Of a stretch of 64,000 nt of DNA, positions 44,347 to 54,127 are shown piece by piece. The notes under the pieces were generated by a model, which worked only from the letters and a program-made list of their open reading frames with translations, was not told the origin of the DNA and ran no database searches. The stretch is from Pseudomonas bohemica. Its GTDB lineage: Bacteria; Pseudomonadota; Gammaproteobacteria; Pseudomonadales; Pseudomonadaceae. The position numbers and the translations under genes are program-made. Positions within the stretch are counted from its first letter, which is position 1, and each line of letters opens with the position of its first letter. The DNA lies in NCBI RefSeq assembly GCF_002934685.1, contig NZ_NKHL01000118.1, forward strand, positions 1 through 64,000. The letters are read 5' to 3'.

Positions 44347-46077
44347 ATGAAGTATCCCCGTCGATTTACAAGTGGTTTTCTCCTGATGTTCTCCAGCTGT
44401 GCAGCGTTTGCCGACGCCCAGCTGGATGTGCGGATCAAGCCTTCCAATTCCGAGCTCAAATCCAATATCGAAGGGTATGTGGGCAGCCTCGGCGAGCGCG
44501 ACGAACAGGCGCTCGAGCGTTTCAGCGTGGGCGCCGTCGAGCAGGCGCAGAAAGCCGCGCAGGCCCTGGGCTATTACCAGGCGCAGATAGACAGCCAGGT
44601 CAAACGCATCAACAAGGATCTGCAGTTGGTCCTGAACGTGCAGCCCGGTGAGCCGGTGCATTTGCGCAACGTGACCGTTCGAGTCCAGGGCGCGGCCAGT
44701 CAGCTCAAGGCATTCAAGGTGCCCAAGAGCGACGCGCTCAAGCCAGGCGCGGTGCTCAATCATGGTTATTACGAAGACGCCAAGAAGCTGATCCAGAACC
44801 AGGCGGCGCGCTATGGGTTTTTCAACGGCCGCTTTGTCACCCAGCGGCTTTCGGTTGACCCCCGTGCCGGGGTCGCCGACATCGAACTGGTCTACGACAG
44901 CGGACCCCGCTTCATGCTGGGCAAGGTCTCGTTCAGTGGCGATGCGCCGTTCGACGAGGATCTGCTGCGGCGTATGGTGCCGTTCAAGGCCGATACGCCC
45001 TACGATTCCGAGCTGATCGCCGATCTCAGCCAGGCCATGCAGTCCAGCGGTTACTTCGAAGGCGTGCGGGTCGATGCCTCGCCGACTGCCGCGCAGGCTC
45101 AGGTGATTCCGGTAGATGTGCAATTGCAGACCCGCAAGCCCCGCACCATGGGCCTTGGCGTGGGTTATTCGACCGACGTCGGGCCGCGGGTCAAGGCCAA
45201 CTGGACGCGTCACTGGGTCAATCCTCAAGGCCACAGCTATGGCTTGGAATCGGAACTCTCGGCACCTCGGCAAAACATCGGGCTGTTCTATGACATTCCC
45301 CTTGACCCGCCGTTGACCGACAAGCTGCGTTTCGCGGGCGGCTACCAATACGAAGAAATCGCCGACACCGACAGCCTCAGCAAACTGCTGACCGTGGGGC
45401 CGGAGTGGCACAGCAAGCTGCCCAGTGGATGGGAGCGGGTCATTTCGCTGAAATGGCAGCGCGAAGAGTACCGCCTGGGCAACGATGAAGGGCTGAGTAC
45501 CTTGCTGATGCCGGGTATCAGCTATTCCTACCTGCGCAGCGATAACCGGATCGATCCGCACAACGGCTACCGGCTGCAATTCGAGACGCAAGTCGCGAAG
45601 GAAGGCCTGGGATCGGATGCCAATGTGCTCCATGGCACGGCGTTGCTCAAAGGTCTGACCACCGTCGCGCAGAACCATCGCTTCCTGGGGCGGATACAAG
45701 TTGGCGGCAGCGCAACCAATGGCTACAAATCCATTCCGCCCTCGCTGCGCTTCTTCGCCGGTGGCGATCAGAGCGTGCGTGGCTACGACTACCAGTCCCT
45801 GTCTCCGGAAAACTCCGACGGCGACAAGATCGGTGGGCGTTACATGATCGCTGGCAGCGCCGAATATCAGTATTCCATTGCCGAAAAGTGGCGGGTGGCC
45901 GCATTCGTCGATCAGGGCAACTCCTTCAACTCTCTGGACTTGCCCAGCCTGAAGACCGGTGTCGGCATCGGTATTCGCTGGGTTTCGCCGGTCGGCCCGT
46001 TGCGTTTGGACCTGGCTCACGCTCTGGATGATGACGGCGGTATTCGTCTGCACTTCTCGATGGGACCTGAACTGTGA
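44347..46077 (+). CDS. tamA: Translocation and assembly module outer-membrane protein TamA
   Basis: A 576-residue Omp85-family protein. It has a signal peptide (RRFTSGFLLMFSSCAAFADA), three POTRA domains (about residues 25-265, with HLRNVTVRVQGAA and GPRFMLGKVSFSGDAPFDEDLL), then a 16-strand barrel with the VRGYDYQSLSP motif of strand/loop 6. It ends GIRLHFSMGPEL, an outer-membrane C-terminal strand. It works with TamB in moving proteins and probably phospholipids to the outer membrane. ATG 44347 is the first start with a signal peptide. Its stop overlaps the GTG start of tamB (GTGA). Confidence 0.95.
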   Translation: MKYPRRFTSGFLLMFSSCAAFADAQLDVRIKPSNSELKSNIEGYVGSLGERDEQALERFSVGAVEQAQKAAQALGYYQAQIDSQVKRINKDLQLVLNVQPGEPVHLRNVTVRVQGAASQLKAFKVPKSDALKPGAVLNHGYYEDAKKLIQNQAARYGFFNGRFVTQRLSVDPRAGVADIELVYDSGPRFMLGKVSFSGDAPFDEDLLRRMVPFKADTPYDSELIADLSQAMQSSGYFEGVRVDASPTAAQAQVIPVDVQLQTRKPRTMGLGVGYSTDVGPRVKANWTRHWVNPQGHSYGLESELSAPRQNIGLFYDIPLDPPLTDKLRFAGGYQYEEIADTDSLSKLLTVGPEWHSKLPSGWERVISLKWQREEYRLGNDEGLSTLLMPGISYSYLRSDNRIDPHNGYRLQFETQVAKEGLGSDANVLHGTALLKGLTTVAQNHRFLGRIQVGGSATNGYKSIPPSLRFFAGGDQSVRGYDYQSLSPENSDGDKIGGRYMIAGSAEYQYSIAEKWRVAAFVDQGNSFNSLDLPSLKTGVGIGIRWVSPVGPLRLDLAHALDDDGGIRLHFSMGPEL

Positions 46078-49000
46078 CGCGTACGGCACTGATCAAACGT
46101 ATTGCTGTGTATGTCGTCATCGGCTTGCTGGCGGTTGTCCTGTTGAGCAGCGCCGCGCTCGGCCTGATTCTGGGCACCCAACCCGGCAGTCGGTGGGCAC
46201 TGGGGCAGGTGCCTGGCCTGCATGTACAGAACTTCACCGGTCGTCTCGGCGGGCAATGGCAGGCTGACTCGCTGGTCTGGGAGCAGGGCGAAAGCAAGGT
46301 CGAGGTAGACGCCCCGATGTTTGCCTGGTCGATGTCCTGCCTGCTGCGCATGACCTTATGCATCGACAACCTGCAAACCGGCGACATTCGTCTGCGCTTC
46401 GCCCCCTCCGGTGCGGCAGAAAGCACTGGCCCGATCACGTTGCCTGACCTCAGGTTGCCACTGGCGCTGGAGTTGGGGCGCGTGCAGGTAGGCAGTCTGC
46501 ACTTGGACGGCACGGAGCAGGTGCGTGATGTGCAACTGGCGGCGCACTGGACGGCTGATGGGTTGAAGATCGATTCGATGCACGCGCAACGTGACGATAT
46601 CGTTTTGGATTTGAGCGGTTTGCTCAAGCCGAGCGCTGATTGGCCGCTGACGGCTCAGGGTCAGGTCAAGCTGCCTGACGTCAGCGGCAAACCGTTGTCA
46701 TTGGCGTTGGATGTCGAGGGCGACCTGCTCAAGACGCTTGATCTCAATGCGCAAACCAGCGGCTATATCGACGCGAAACTGGTCGGGCAGTTGCAGCCGC
46801 TGGTGGAGAATCTACCCGCCGAAATCGCGATCACCAGCGACAGCTTCAAGCCCGACGCCAATCTGCCGGACACCCTGCAACTCAACAAACTGACGCTCAA
46901 CGCCAAGGGCGATCTGCTGCAGGGCTACACGATCCTCGGCAACGCCAGTCTGCCCGCCGAGCAGGGGCCGGTAACACTGGCATTGCAAGGTCGGGTCGAT
47001 GCCAAGGGCGCTGACATCAGCGCGCTGGACCTGACGGCCGCCGCCGAACAGCGATTAAAGGTGAGCGGCAAGGTGGATTGGCAGAAAGGGCTGAGTGCCG
47101 ATGCCACAATCGATTGGCTCGACTTCCCGTGGCATCGGCTGTATCCGGTCATCGACGAGCCGCAAGTCAGTATTCACACGTTCAAGGGTGAGGTGTCTTA
47201 CACCGACGGCAAGTACCTGGGTAACTTCGACGGCGCGTTCAAAGGCCCGGCCGGGCCGTTCAGCCTGAAAAGCCCGTTCAGCGGCGATCTGCAACAGATC
47301 TTCCTGCCGCAACTGGAACTGGTTGCCGGGCAGGGCAAGGCCAACGGTCACCTGAATGTCGGCTTTGCCGACGGCGTTTCCTGGGATACCGCCTTGGACC
47401 TGAGCGCAATCGATCCATCGTTCTGGGTCGGTGAATTGCCGGGCTCGCTCGCCGGTCCACTGCGCAGCAATGGCGCGTTCAAGAACGAGCAGCTGAACTT
47501 GAACGCCGATCTGGACCTCAAGGGGCGCCTGCGCGGCCAGCCTGCGGTGTTGCAGGCCAAGGCCGATGGCGCAGGAGACCGATGGAACGTCAGCGCACTG
47601 GACATTCGTCTCGGGGATAACCGTATTCAGGGCGCCGGCAGCCTGCAGCAAAAGCTGGCGGGGCAACTGGACCTCAACCTGCCGCGCCTGGGCCAGCTGT
47701 GGCCGCGCCTGCAAGGGCAGATCAAAGGTCATCTTGATCTGGCCGGCACACTGCAGGCGCCTCAGGGGCAACTGGCGTTGCAAGGCACGCAACTGGCCTA
47801 CGACACCAACAAGCTGCAAAGCCTGAATCTGATGGCCAAGCTGGACAATGCCCAGCGCGGCACGGTCGATCTGAAGACCACCGGCATACAAACCGGCGAT
47901 ACCGCGCTGGGCACGTTGACCGTCAATGGCCAAGGCGACATCAAACGCCAGCAAGTCAAACTCGATCTGCGGGGGCCATTGCTCAAGCTGGCGTTGGCAC
48001 TCGACGGCAATCTCGACAAAGGCAACTGGCGCGGGCGTCTTGCCAGTGGCGACATTCAAACCGGCGGCCAGGACTGGAAGCTGCAACAGCCTGCCAGGCT
48101 GGAGCGTCTGGCGGATGGCAAGACCAATTTCGGCGCCCATTGCTGGGTGTCGGGGCCTGCCAGTCTGTGCGGCGAGGATCAACGCCTGATGCCCGATCCG
48201 CGCCTGCGTTACCATCTCAAGCAATTCCCGCTGGACAGCCTGGCGCAGTGGCTGCCGAAGGATTTCGCCTGGAAAGGCTCGCTCAATGCTGACGTGCAAC
48301 TGGACGTTCCCGCCACAGGCCCCAATGGCCAGATCGTGATCGATGCCAGTGGCGGCACGTTGCGGGTAAAGGACAAGAACCAGTGGCTGGACTTCCCATA
48401 CCAGACCCTGAAACTCACCAGTAGCCTGACGCCGAAGAAAGTCGACACCAATCTGGATTTTCGCGGTGGCAAACTGGGCGATCTGCTGGCGCGCTTGAGC
48501 ATCGATCCATTGGGCAAGAACAAACCCGTCAATGGCGATTTCAATCTCACCGGGCTGGATGTGTCGGTGACACGACCGTTCGTACCGATGATCGAAAAAC
48601 TCAACGGCAAGCTCAACGGCAGCGGTCGTATTTCAGGCGGTCTGCTGGCGCCTGAGGTCAACGGCAACGTTACCCTCAGCGATGGCGAGGTGTCCGGGCC
48701 GGAGCTGCCGGTCAGCATGGAAAAACTCAACGTGCAGGCGCTGATCGCCGGCGAGAACGTGCAGCTCAAGGGCAACTGGAGCAGCGGGCCGACCGGGCAG
48801 GGCAGCGTCGGCGGCCATATCGGCTGGGCCGAGGCGCTGGATGTCAACGTTAGCTTGCAGGGTTCGCGCTTGCCGATCGTGGTCGAGCCTTACGCCAGGC
48901 TCGAAGCAGCGCCTGATCTGAAAATCACCCTGCAAGGCGATCGGCTGGCGGTGTCCGGCAAGGTGCTGATCCCCAAAGGTGAGATCACCGTTCGCCAGCT

Positions 49001-49766
49001 TCCGCCGTCCACGGTCAAGGTATCTGACGACACGGTGATCGTCGGCGCGCAGACCAAGGAAGGCAAACCGCCCATGGCGATCGCAATGGATGTCAACGTG
49101 GAGGTCGGTCAGGAAAAACTCAGCTTCAGCGGGTTCGGGCTGACGGCCGATCTGGCGGGTCATGTGCACATTGGCGACAACCTCGACACCCGGGGCGAGC
49201 TGAATCTGAATGATGGCCGTTACCGGGCTTACGGCCAGCGCCTGACCATTCGCAAGGCGCGCTTGCTGTTTGCCGGCCCCGTGGACCAGCCCTACCTGGA
49301 CATCGAAGCGATTCGCCAGACCGATGACGTCATCGCCGGTATCCGCCTGACCGGCAGCGCCGAGCAGCCGACCACCACGGTATTCTCGGAACCGGCCATG
49401 AGCCAGGAGCAGGCGCTGTCTTATCTGGTGCTGGGACGTCCCCTGAGCACCAATGGCGAAGACAGCAACATGGTGGCTCAGGCTGCGCTGGCATTGGGCC
49501 TGGCGGGTGGATCGTCAACCGCTGGCAAACTGGCCTCGGGGCTGGGGATCAAGGATTTCGATCTGGATACCTCAGGCAGCGGTGACAAGACCGCCGTGGT
49601 CGCCAGCGGCAAGATCACCGACAAGCTCAGCGTGCGGTATGGGGTGGGAGTGTTCGAACCGGCCAATACCATCGCGTTGCGTTATCTATTGAGCAAAAAG
49701 GTGTATCTGGAGGCGGCCGGCGGCGTGGCGAGTTCGCTGGATATTTTCTATAAGCGGGATTTCTAG
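46074..49766 (+). CDS. tamB: Translocation and assembly module protein TamB
   Basis: A 1230-residue AsmA-like/TamB protein starting at GTG 46074. It has an N-terminal membrane anchor (IAVYVVIGLLAVVLLSSAAL), a long repetitive beta-taco body (LxLxGxLxxPxxxG-type strands throughout), and the conserved C-terminal DUF490 domain (GRYRAYGQRLTIRKARLLFAG, EPAMSQEQALSYLVLGRPL, ending SSLDIFYKRDF). It bridges the inner membrane to TamA and is thought to carry lipid across the periplasm. It is translationally coupled to tamA. Confidence 0.95.
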   Translation: MTRTALIKRIAVYVVIGLLAVVLLSSAALGLILGTQPGSRWALGQVPGLHVQNFTGRLGGQWQADSLVWEQGESKVEVDAPMFAWSMSCLLRMTLCIDNLQTGDIRLRFAPSGAAESTGPITLPDLRLPLALELGRVQVGSLHLDGTEQVRDVQLAAHWTADGLKIDSMHAQRDDIVLDLSGLLKPSADWPLTAQGQVKLPDVSGKPLSLALDVEGDLLKTLDLNAQTSGYIDAKLVGQLQPLVENLPAEIAITSDSFKPDANLPDTLQLNKLTLNAKGDLLQGYTILGNASLPAEQGPVTLALQGRVDAKGADISALDLTAAAEQRLKVSGKVDWQKGLSADATIDWLDFPWHRLYPVIDEPQVSIHTFKGEVSYTDGKYLGNFDGAFKGPAGPFSLKSPFSGDLQQIFLPQLELVAGQGKANGHLNVGFADGVSWDTALDLSAIDPSFWVGELPGSLAGPLRSNGAFKNEQLNLNADLDLKGRLRGQPAVLQAKADGAGDRWNVSALDIRLGDNRIQGAGSLQQKLAGQLDLNLPRLGQLWPRLQGQIKGHLDLAGTLQAPQGQLALQGTQLAYDTNKLQSLNLMAKLDNAQRGTVDLKTTGIQTGDTALGTLTVNGQGDIKRQQVKLDLRGPLLKLALALDGNLDKGNWRGRLASGDIQTGGQDWKLQQPARLERLADGKTNFGAHCWVSGPASLCGEDQRLMPDPRLRYHLKQFPLDSLAQWLPKDFAWKGSLNADVQLDVPATGPNGQIVIDASGGTLRVKDKNQWLDFPYQTLKLTSSLTPKKVDTNLDFRGGKLGDLLARLSIDPLGKNKPVNGDFNLTGLDVSVTRPFVPMIEKLNGKLNGSGRISGGLLAPEVNGNVTLSDGEVSGPELPVSMEKLNVQALIAGENVQLKGNWSSGPTGQGSVGGHIGWAEALDVNVSLQGSRLPIVVEPYARLEAAPDLKITLQGDRLAVSGKVLIPKGEITVRQLPPSTVKVSDDTVIVGAQTKEGKPPMAIAMDVNVEVGQEKLSFSGFGLTADLAGHVHIGDNLDTRGELNLNDGRYRAYGQRLTIRKARLLFAGPVDQPYLDIEAIRQTDDVIAGIRLTGSAEQPTTTVFSEPAMSQEQALSYLVLGRPLSTNGEDSNMVAQAALALGLAGGSSTAGKLASGLGIKDFDLDTSGSGDKTAVVASGKITDKLSVRYGVGVFEPANTIALRYLLSKKVYLEAAGGVASSLDIFYKRDF

Positions 49767-49781
49767 CGCTGCAACAATCCC

Positions 49782-49867
49782 TGTAGGAGCGCGCCTGCCC
49801 GCGATTGATCGACAGCCGGCGCCGCAGATGGCTGACATAATGCAATCGCGGCAAGCGCGCTCCTACA
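49782..49867. repeat. REP doublet
   Basis: TGTAGGAGCGCGCCTGCCCG and the facing CGGCAAGCGCGCTCCTACA are near-perfect inverted arms between the convergent tamB and aldo/keto reductase genes. They are of the same type as 23778-23864. Confidence 0.85.
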
Positions 49868-49893
49868 CGATTATGCGTTCGGTCGAAGAAGAC

Positions 49894-50889
49894 TCAACCA
49901 TTCACTAACTTCATCGCCGCGTCCGTATACCGCCCACCGGCAATCGCAGTCACCGGAAACAGCTCTTTCAGCGTCTGAAGCTCGCCAGCACCGAGTTTCA
50001 CATCCAGCGCCGCCACGTTTTCCTCGAGATATTTGCGCTGTTTGGTGCCCGGAATCGGGATTACGTCGTTACCCTGCGCTAATACCCAGGCAAGCGCCAA
50101 CTGACCAGCACTCAGGCCTTTTTCCTTTGCCAATTGCTGCACTTTCTCAACCAGCAACAGGTTCTTCGCAAAGTTCTCGCCCTGAAAACGTGGGCTGCTG
50201 CGGCGATAATCGTCGGCGGCGAAATCGTCCGGACTTTTCAGCGTACCCGTCAGAAAGCCACGGCCCAGCGGGCTATAAGGCACGAACGCGATGCCCAATC
50301 GGCGGCAGGTTTCCAGTACGCCGTTTTCTTCAGGCTCGCGGCTCCACAGCGAATACTCCGTTTGCAGGGTGGCAATCGGGTGCACTTTCTGGGCGCGCTC
50401 CAGTGTCGCTGCCGAGGCCTCGCTCAGGCCCAGATAACGGACCTTGCCAGCCTTGACCAATTCGGCCATGGCGCCGACCGACTCTTCAATGCTGATCTTC
50501 GGATCGATCCGGTGCTGGTAGTACAGGTCCAGGGTGTCGATCTTCAGTCGCTGCAAGGTGCCGTCGATGGCGGCCCTGATGTATTCCGGGCTGCCGTCGA
50601 CACCCCTGGCCGCAGCATCGCCAGGCGTGCGCACAATGCCGAATTTACTGGCGATAAAGGCCTGGTCCCGCTTGCCGGCCAAGGCCTTGCCAAGCAACTG
50701 CTCGTTAGTGTGAGGGCCATACATGTCGGCGGTGTCGAACAGCGTGACGCCCAACTCCAGCGCGCGGTGGATCGTCGCAATCGCTTCCTTTTCATCACTG
50801 CCGGTGGTGTAGAAATCGGTCATGCCCATGCAGCCCAGGCCGACTGCCGACACCTGAGGTCCGTTGTTGCCGAGTTGACGCGTTTGCAT
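49894..50889 (-). CDS. Aldo/keto reductase
   Basis: A 331-residue NADPH-dependent oxidoreductase. The catalytic tetrad is visible as Asp and Tyr in [14 protein letters not shown], Lys in FIASKFG, and His in [10 protein letters not shown]. The cofactor segment [19 protein letters not shown] is near the C-terminus. It resembles the AKR13/YakC-like group with VGLGCMGM at the start. ATG 50889 is the family start; the frame upstream is not related. It is divergent from a LysR gene (142-base gap), which likely controls it. Substrate unknown. Confidence 0.93.
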   Translation of the reverse strand: MQTRQLGNNGPQVSAVGLGCMGMTDFYTTGSDEKEAIATIHRALELGVTLFDTADMYGPHTNEQLLGKALAGKRDQAFIASKFGIVRTPGDAAARGVDGSPEYIRAAIDGTLQRLKIDTLDLYYQHRIDPKISIEESVGAMAELVKAGKVRYLGLSEASAATLERAQKVHPIATLQTEYSLWSREPEENGVLETCRRLGIAFVPYSPLGRGFLTGTLKSPDDFAADDYRRSSPRFQGENFAKNLLLVEKVQQLAKEKGLSAGQLALAWVLAQGNDVIPIPGTKQRKYLEENVAALDVKLGAGELQTLKELFPVTAIAGGRYTDAAMKLVNG

Positions 50890-51031
50890 AATGGTTTCCT
50901 TTCTCGGTTTTGAAGGTGGCTCAGAGGATTTCAATACCCGCCCATTGTTGCCCCTCGACAGATTCACGATAAACCGGCTAAAAGCGCTTTCACTGTTGGT
51001 TATTTCTAAACAATCTACTGCCGGAGCTGAA

Positions 51032-51961
51032 ATGGACCGCTTTAATGCCATGCGTGCCTTCACCCGCATCGTCGAACTGGGCGGATTTGGCAAGGCCGCC
51101 GACAGCCTGCACATGCCGCGTGCCTCGGTAACCATCCTCATCAAGCAATTGGAGGCGCATCTGGGTGCGCAATTGCTGCTGCGCACCACGCGCCAGGTGA
51201 CTCCTACCCTCGACGGCCAGGCGTACTACCAGCGCTGCGTCAGCCTGCTCAACGATCTGGACGATACCGAGTCGGTCTTTTCGACCGTGGCCAGGGCGCC
51301 CGAAGGCGTGCTGCGGGTCGACATGCCGTCGGGCTTCGGCCGTCTGATCCTCATGCCCGCGCTGCCTGAATTCACCGAGCGCTATCCCGGCCTGGAAATG
51401 GAGGTGGGGATGAGCGATCGGCCAGCGGATCTGATCCGTGATGGCTTCGATTGCGTCATACGCGGCGGCCAGCCACTGGACCATTCGCTGGTGGCCCGGC
51501 CTCTGGCGCAAATGCGTCAGGTGGTTTGCGCCAGCCGCAGTTATCTGGATCGCCAGGGTACGCCTCTGACCCTGGAAGATCTGACGCGGCACAAGGTCAT
51601 CGAATATTTTTCCAGCCTGTCGAATAAACGCTATGGCCTGGAATTCTTCATAGAGGGCAGGGCACAGGAACTCAGTCTGTCCAAGACGCTGGCGACCAAC
51701 AGCGCGGACGGGTATCTGGCCGCATGCAGCGCTGGCTATGGCCTGGTGCAGACGCCTTACTACCATGTGGCCGAGCTGCTGCAACGTGGCGAACTGGTCG
51801 AGGTGCTGGGTGATTGGCCGCAACCTCGACTGCCGTTGACGGCGCTGTACCCGGCCCACCGACAGATGTCCCGCAGGGTCCGGGTGTTCGTCGACTGGCT
51901 GGTGGAGTTGTGCAATCGGCCGGGCTTGCTGGATAAACCGGCTGCGAAGCGTACAACCTGA
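51032..51961 (+). CDS. LysR-family transcriptional regulator
   Basis: A 309-residue LysR protein. Its HTH is [26 protein letters not shown] broken at the turn by [23 protein letters not shown], and its effector domain is of the CrgA group ([23 protein letters not shown]). ATG 51032 follows CCGGAG. It is divergent from the aldo/keto reductase, the common LysR arrangement for control of a small reductase or dehydrogenase. Effector unknown. Confidence 0.93.
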   Translation: MDRFNAMRAFTRIVELGGFGKAADSLHMPRASVTILIKQLEAHLGAQLLLRTTRQVTPTLDGQAYYQRCVSLLNDLDDTESVFSTVARAPEGVLRVDMPSGFGRLILMPALPEFTERYPGLEMEVGMSDRPADLIRDGFDCVIRGGQPLDHSLVARPLAQMRQVVCASRSYLDRQGTPLTLEDLTRHKVIEYFSSLSNKRYGLEFFIEGRAQELSLSKTLATNSADGYLAACSAGYGLVQTPYYHVAELLQRGELVEVLGDWPQPRLPLTALYPAHRQMSRRVRVFVDWLVELCNRPGLLDKPAAKRTT

Positions 51962-52077
51962 GAACAAATTCAGTGCGACCGGTAGGTGGTTTAAGCGGTT
52001 TCGTGATTAACTTCTCGGCTTATCGCGTTGCTCTAGCGCAACCCTGAAACCCGCAACTTCAGAAAAGGACTCAGCTC

Positions 52078-52578
52078 ATGGCTCAAGTGACTCGTAGAGG
52101 CGCCCCGGTACAAATCAGCGGCGAACTGCCAAAAGTTGGCAGCAAGGCGCCTGCGTTTAAACTGGTTGGTGGCGATCTGGCTGACGTGACCCTGGAGAAC
52201 TTTGCCGGCAAGCGCAAAGTGCTGAACATCTTTCCAAGCGTCGACACCCCGACCTGCGCCACATCGGTACGCAAATTCAACGCCCAGGCCAACGACGTGA
52301 CCAACGCGGTGGTGCTGTGCATTTCTGCCGACCTGCCGTTCGCTCAGGCGCGTTTCTGCGGTGCCGAAGGTCTGGAAAACGTGAAAAACCTGTCCACCAT
52401 GCGTGGCGCCGAGTTCCTGCAGAACTACGGCGTTGCCATCGCCGACGGCCCGATGGTCGGCCTGAGCACCCGCGCCGTGGTGGTCCTGGACGAAAACGAT
52501 ACGGTCCTGCACAGCGAACTGGTTCCGGAGATCGGACAGGAGCCGAACTACGAAGCGGCGCTGGCAGTGCTCAAGTAA
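52078..52578 (+). CDS. tpx: Thiol peroxidase
   Basis: A 166-residue atypical 2-Cys peroxiredoxin. The peroxidatic Cys60 is in [12 protein letters not shown] and the resolving Cys94 is in [36 protein letters not shown] is the usual end. It reduces peroxides, with thioredoxin as donor, in the cytoplasm or periplasm depending on species; no signal peptide is visible here. Single gene with a strong terminator at 52643-52672. Confidence 0.96.
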   Translation: MAQVTRRGAPVQISGELPKVGSKAPAFKLVGGDLADVTLENFAGKRKVLNIFPSVDTPTCATSVRKFNAQANDVTNAVVLCISADLPFAQARFCGAEGLENVKNLSTMRGAEFLQNYGVAIADGPMVGLSTRAVVVLDENDTVLHSELVPEIGQEPNYEAALAVLK

Positions 52579-52642
52579 GCTGTCCGTTGCGTATTGCCTG
52601 TCGATGTACTGTCTGCCCTAGTCCGGCAATACATCGCAACAC

Positions 52643-52672
52643 AAAACGGCCTGACTCGATCAGGCCGTTTTT
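52643..52672 (+). terminator. Rho-independent terminator after tpx
   Basis: AAAACGGCCTGA and TCAGGCCGTTTT pair across a five-base loop and run into a T-stretch. Confidence 0.92.
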
Positions 52673-52688
52673 ATTTGCAGGTCAGCAC

Positions 52689-52702
52689 CTTACTAAAGTA
52701 AG
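52689..52702. promoter_or_regulatory. Inverted repeat upstream of muxA
   Basis: CTTACT-AA-AGTAAG is a perfect 6-base inverted repeat 100 bases before muxA. It may be an operator or part of the promoter; no regulator gene adjoins the operon. Confidence 0.35.
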
Positions 52703-52801
52703 CACCAGGTAAATTGCCGGTAAGGCCCTTTGCTTGGCACGTAACTATGCTTATTGTTCAGCCTCCCGAAGACGCTCACGCGCAAACTGGTTGACTTATT
52801 C

Positions 52802-54127
52802 ATGCAATCGTCTGGTCCTCGTAACTCCCGTCGCTGGCTGATTAGCCTGTTGCTTCTATTGATTGTCGCGGCTGTCTGCTGGCATTTCTGGCCAGGCTTG
52901 GGGGCAAAAACCGACGCTACCGCGCAAAAGAGCGAGCAGCCTCACAAGGGTGCCAGCCGTAGCGGCGGCGCCGGGAAGATGACCGGCCAGCGTCCGGGCT
53001 TCGGCGGCTCTACTGGCCCGATCCCGGTGCGTGTAGCGCCTGCCACTACGGGTGAATTCCCTATCTATTACAAAGCTCTGGGTACTGTCACCGCGCTCAA
53101 CACCATTAACGTGCGCAGCCGGGTGGCAGGCGAGTTGGTCAAGATCAACTTTCAGGAGGGGCAGCAGGTCAAGGCCGGCGACCTGTTGGCCGTGATCGAC
53201 CCCCGCAGTTACCAGATCGCGCTGCAACAGGCCGAAGGCACGCTGATGCAGAATCAGGCACTGCTGAAGAATGCGCAGATCGACGTGCAGCGTTATCGGG
53301 ACCTGTATAAGCAAGACAGCATCGCCAAGCAGACACTGGACACCGCCGAGTCGCTCGTCGGTCAGTACCTGGGGACGATCAAGACCAACCAGGCGGCGGT
53401 GGGGGACGCCAAGCTCAACCTCGACTTCACCCAGATCCGTGCGCCGATCTCCGGCCGCATCGGCCTACGCCAGCTAGACGTCGGCAACCTGGTGGCGGCC
53501 AACGACACCACCGCGCTGGCCGTCATCACCCAGACTAAACCGATCACGGTCAATTTCACCTTGCCCGAGAAAGACTTGGCCGACGTGATCGGCCATTACC
53601 GCAGCGGCGAAAATCTGCTGGTCGAAGCCTGGGACCGTGGCGATGTGAAACTGCAGGCCAAAGGCGTGCTGGCGAGCATCGACAACCAGATCGATATCAC
53701 CACCGGCACCCTCAAATTCAAGGCGCGCTTCGATAATGAAAACGAAGCGCTGTTCCCCAACCAGTTCGTCAATGCGCGGCTATTGGCCACCACCATGAAG
53801 AATGTGGTGCTGGTGCCTTCGGCTGCGGTGCAGTTCGGGGTCAACGGGACCTTCGTCTATGTGATGGATGGCGATAAGAAAGTCCGCATTCGCCAGCTCA
53901 AGACCGGGCCGAGCGATGAAAACTCCACCGTCATCACCGAAGGTCTGGCGGCAGGTGATCGCGTGGTGCTGGAAGGCACTGACCGCCTGAAGGACGGCAG
54001 CGACGTCGACGTGGTCAACGACAGCAAGGATGTCCCGGTCACCCCGGGCCAGAAGCTGCAAGGCCAGCCATCCAAGGAATCCGGTGAATCGGCAGGCGTC
54101 GACAGCGCGAAGAAAGGCAACGTATGA
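52802..54127 (+). CDS. muxA: RND efflux membrane fusion protein MuxA/MdtA
   Basis: A 441-residue periplasmic adaptor. It has an N-terminal anchor ([18 protein letters not shown]), a lipoyl-type domain ([27 protein letters not shown]), a helical hairpin and the second lipoyl half ([21 protein letters not shown]). The beta-barrel ([17 protein letters not shown]) and membrane-proximal domain ([20 protein letters not shown]) follow. ATG 52802 is preferred; the frame can be extended to a TTG at 52754 without a ribosome site. It overlaps muxB by four bases. Part of the four-gene muxABC-opmB operon known from P. aeruginosa (MdtABC in enterics). Confidence 0.93.
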   Translation: MQSSGPRNSRRWLISLLLLLIVAAVCWHFWPGLGAKTDATAQKSEQPHKGASRSGGAGKMTGQRPGFGGSTGPIPVRVAPATTGEFPIYYKALGTVTALNTINVRSRVAGELVKINFQEGQQVKAGDLLAVIDPRSYQIALQQAEGTLMQNQALLKNAQIDVQRYRDLYKQDSIAKQTLDTAESLVGQYLGTIKTNQAAVGDAKLNLDFTQIRAPISGRIGLRQLDVGNLVAANDTTALAVITQTKPITVNFTLPEKDLADVIGHYRSGENLLVEAWDRGDVKLQAKGVLASIDNQIDITTGTLKFKARFDNENEALFPNQFVNARLLATTMKNVVLVPSAAVQFGVNGTFVYVMDGDKKVRIRQLKTGPSDENSTVITEGLAAGDRVVLEGTDRLKDGSDVDVVNDSKDVPVTPGQKLQGQPSKESGESAGVDSAKKGNV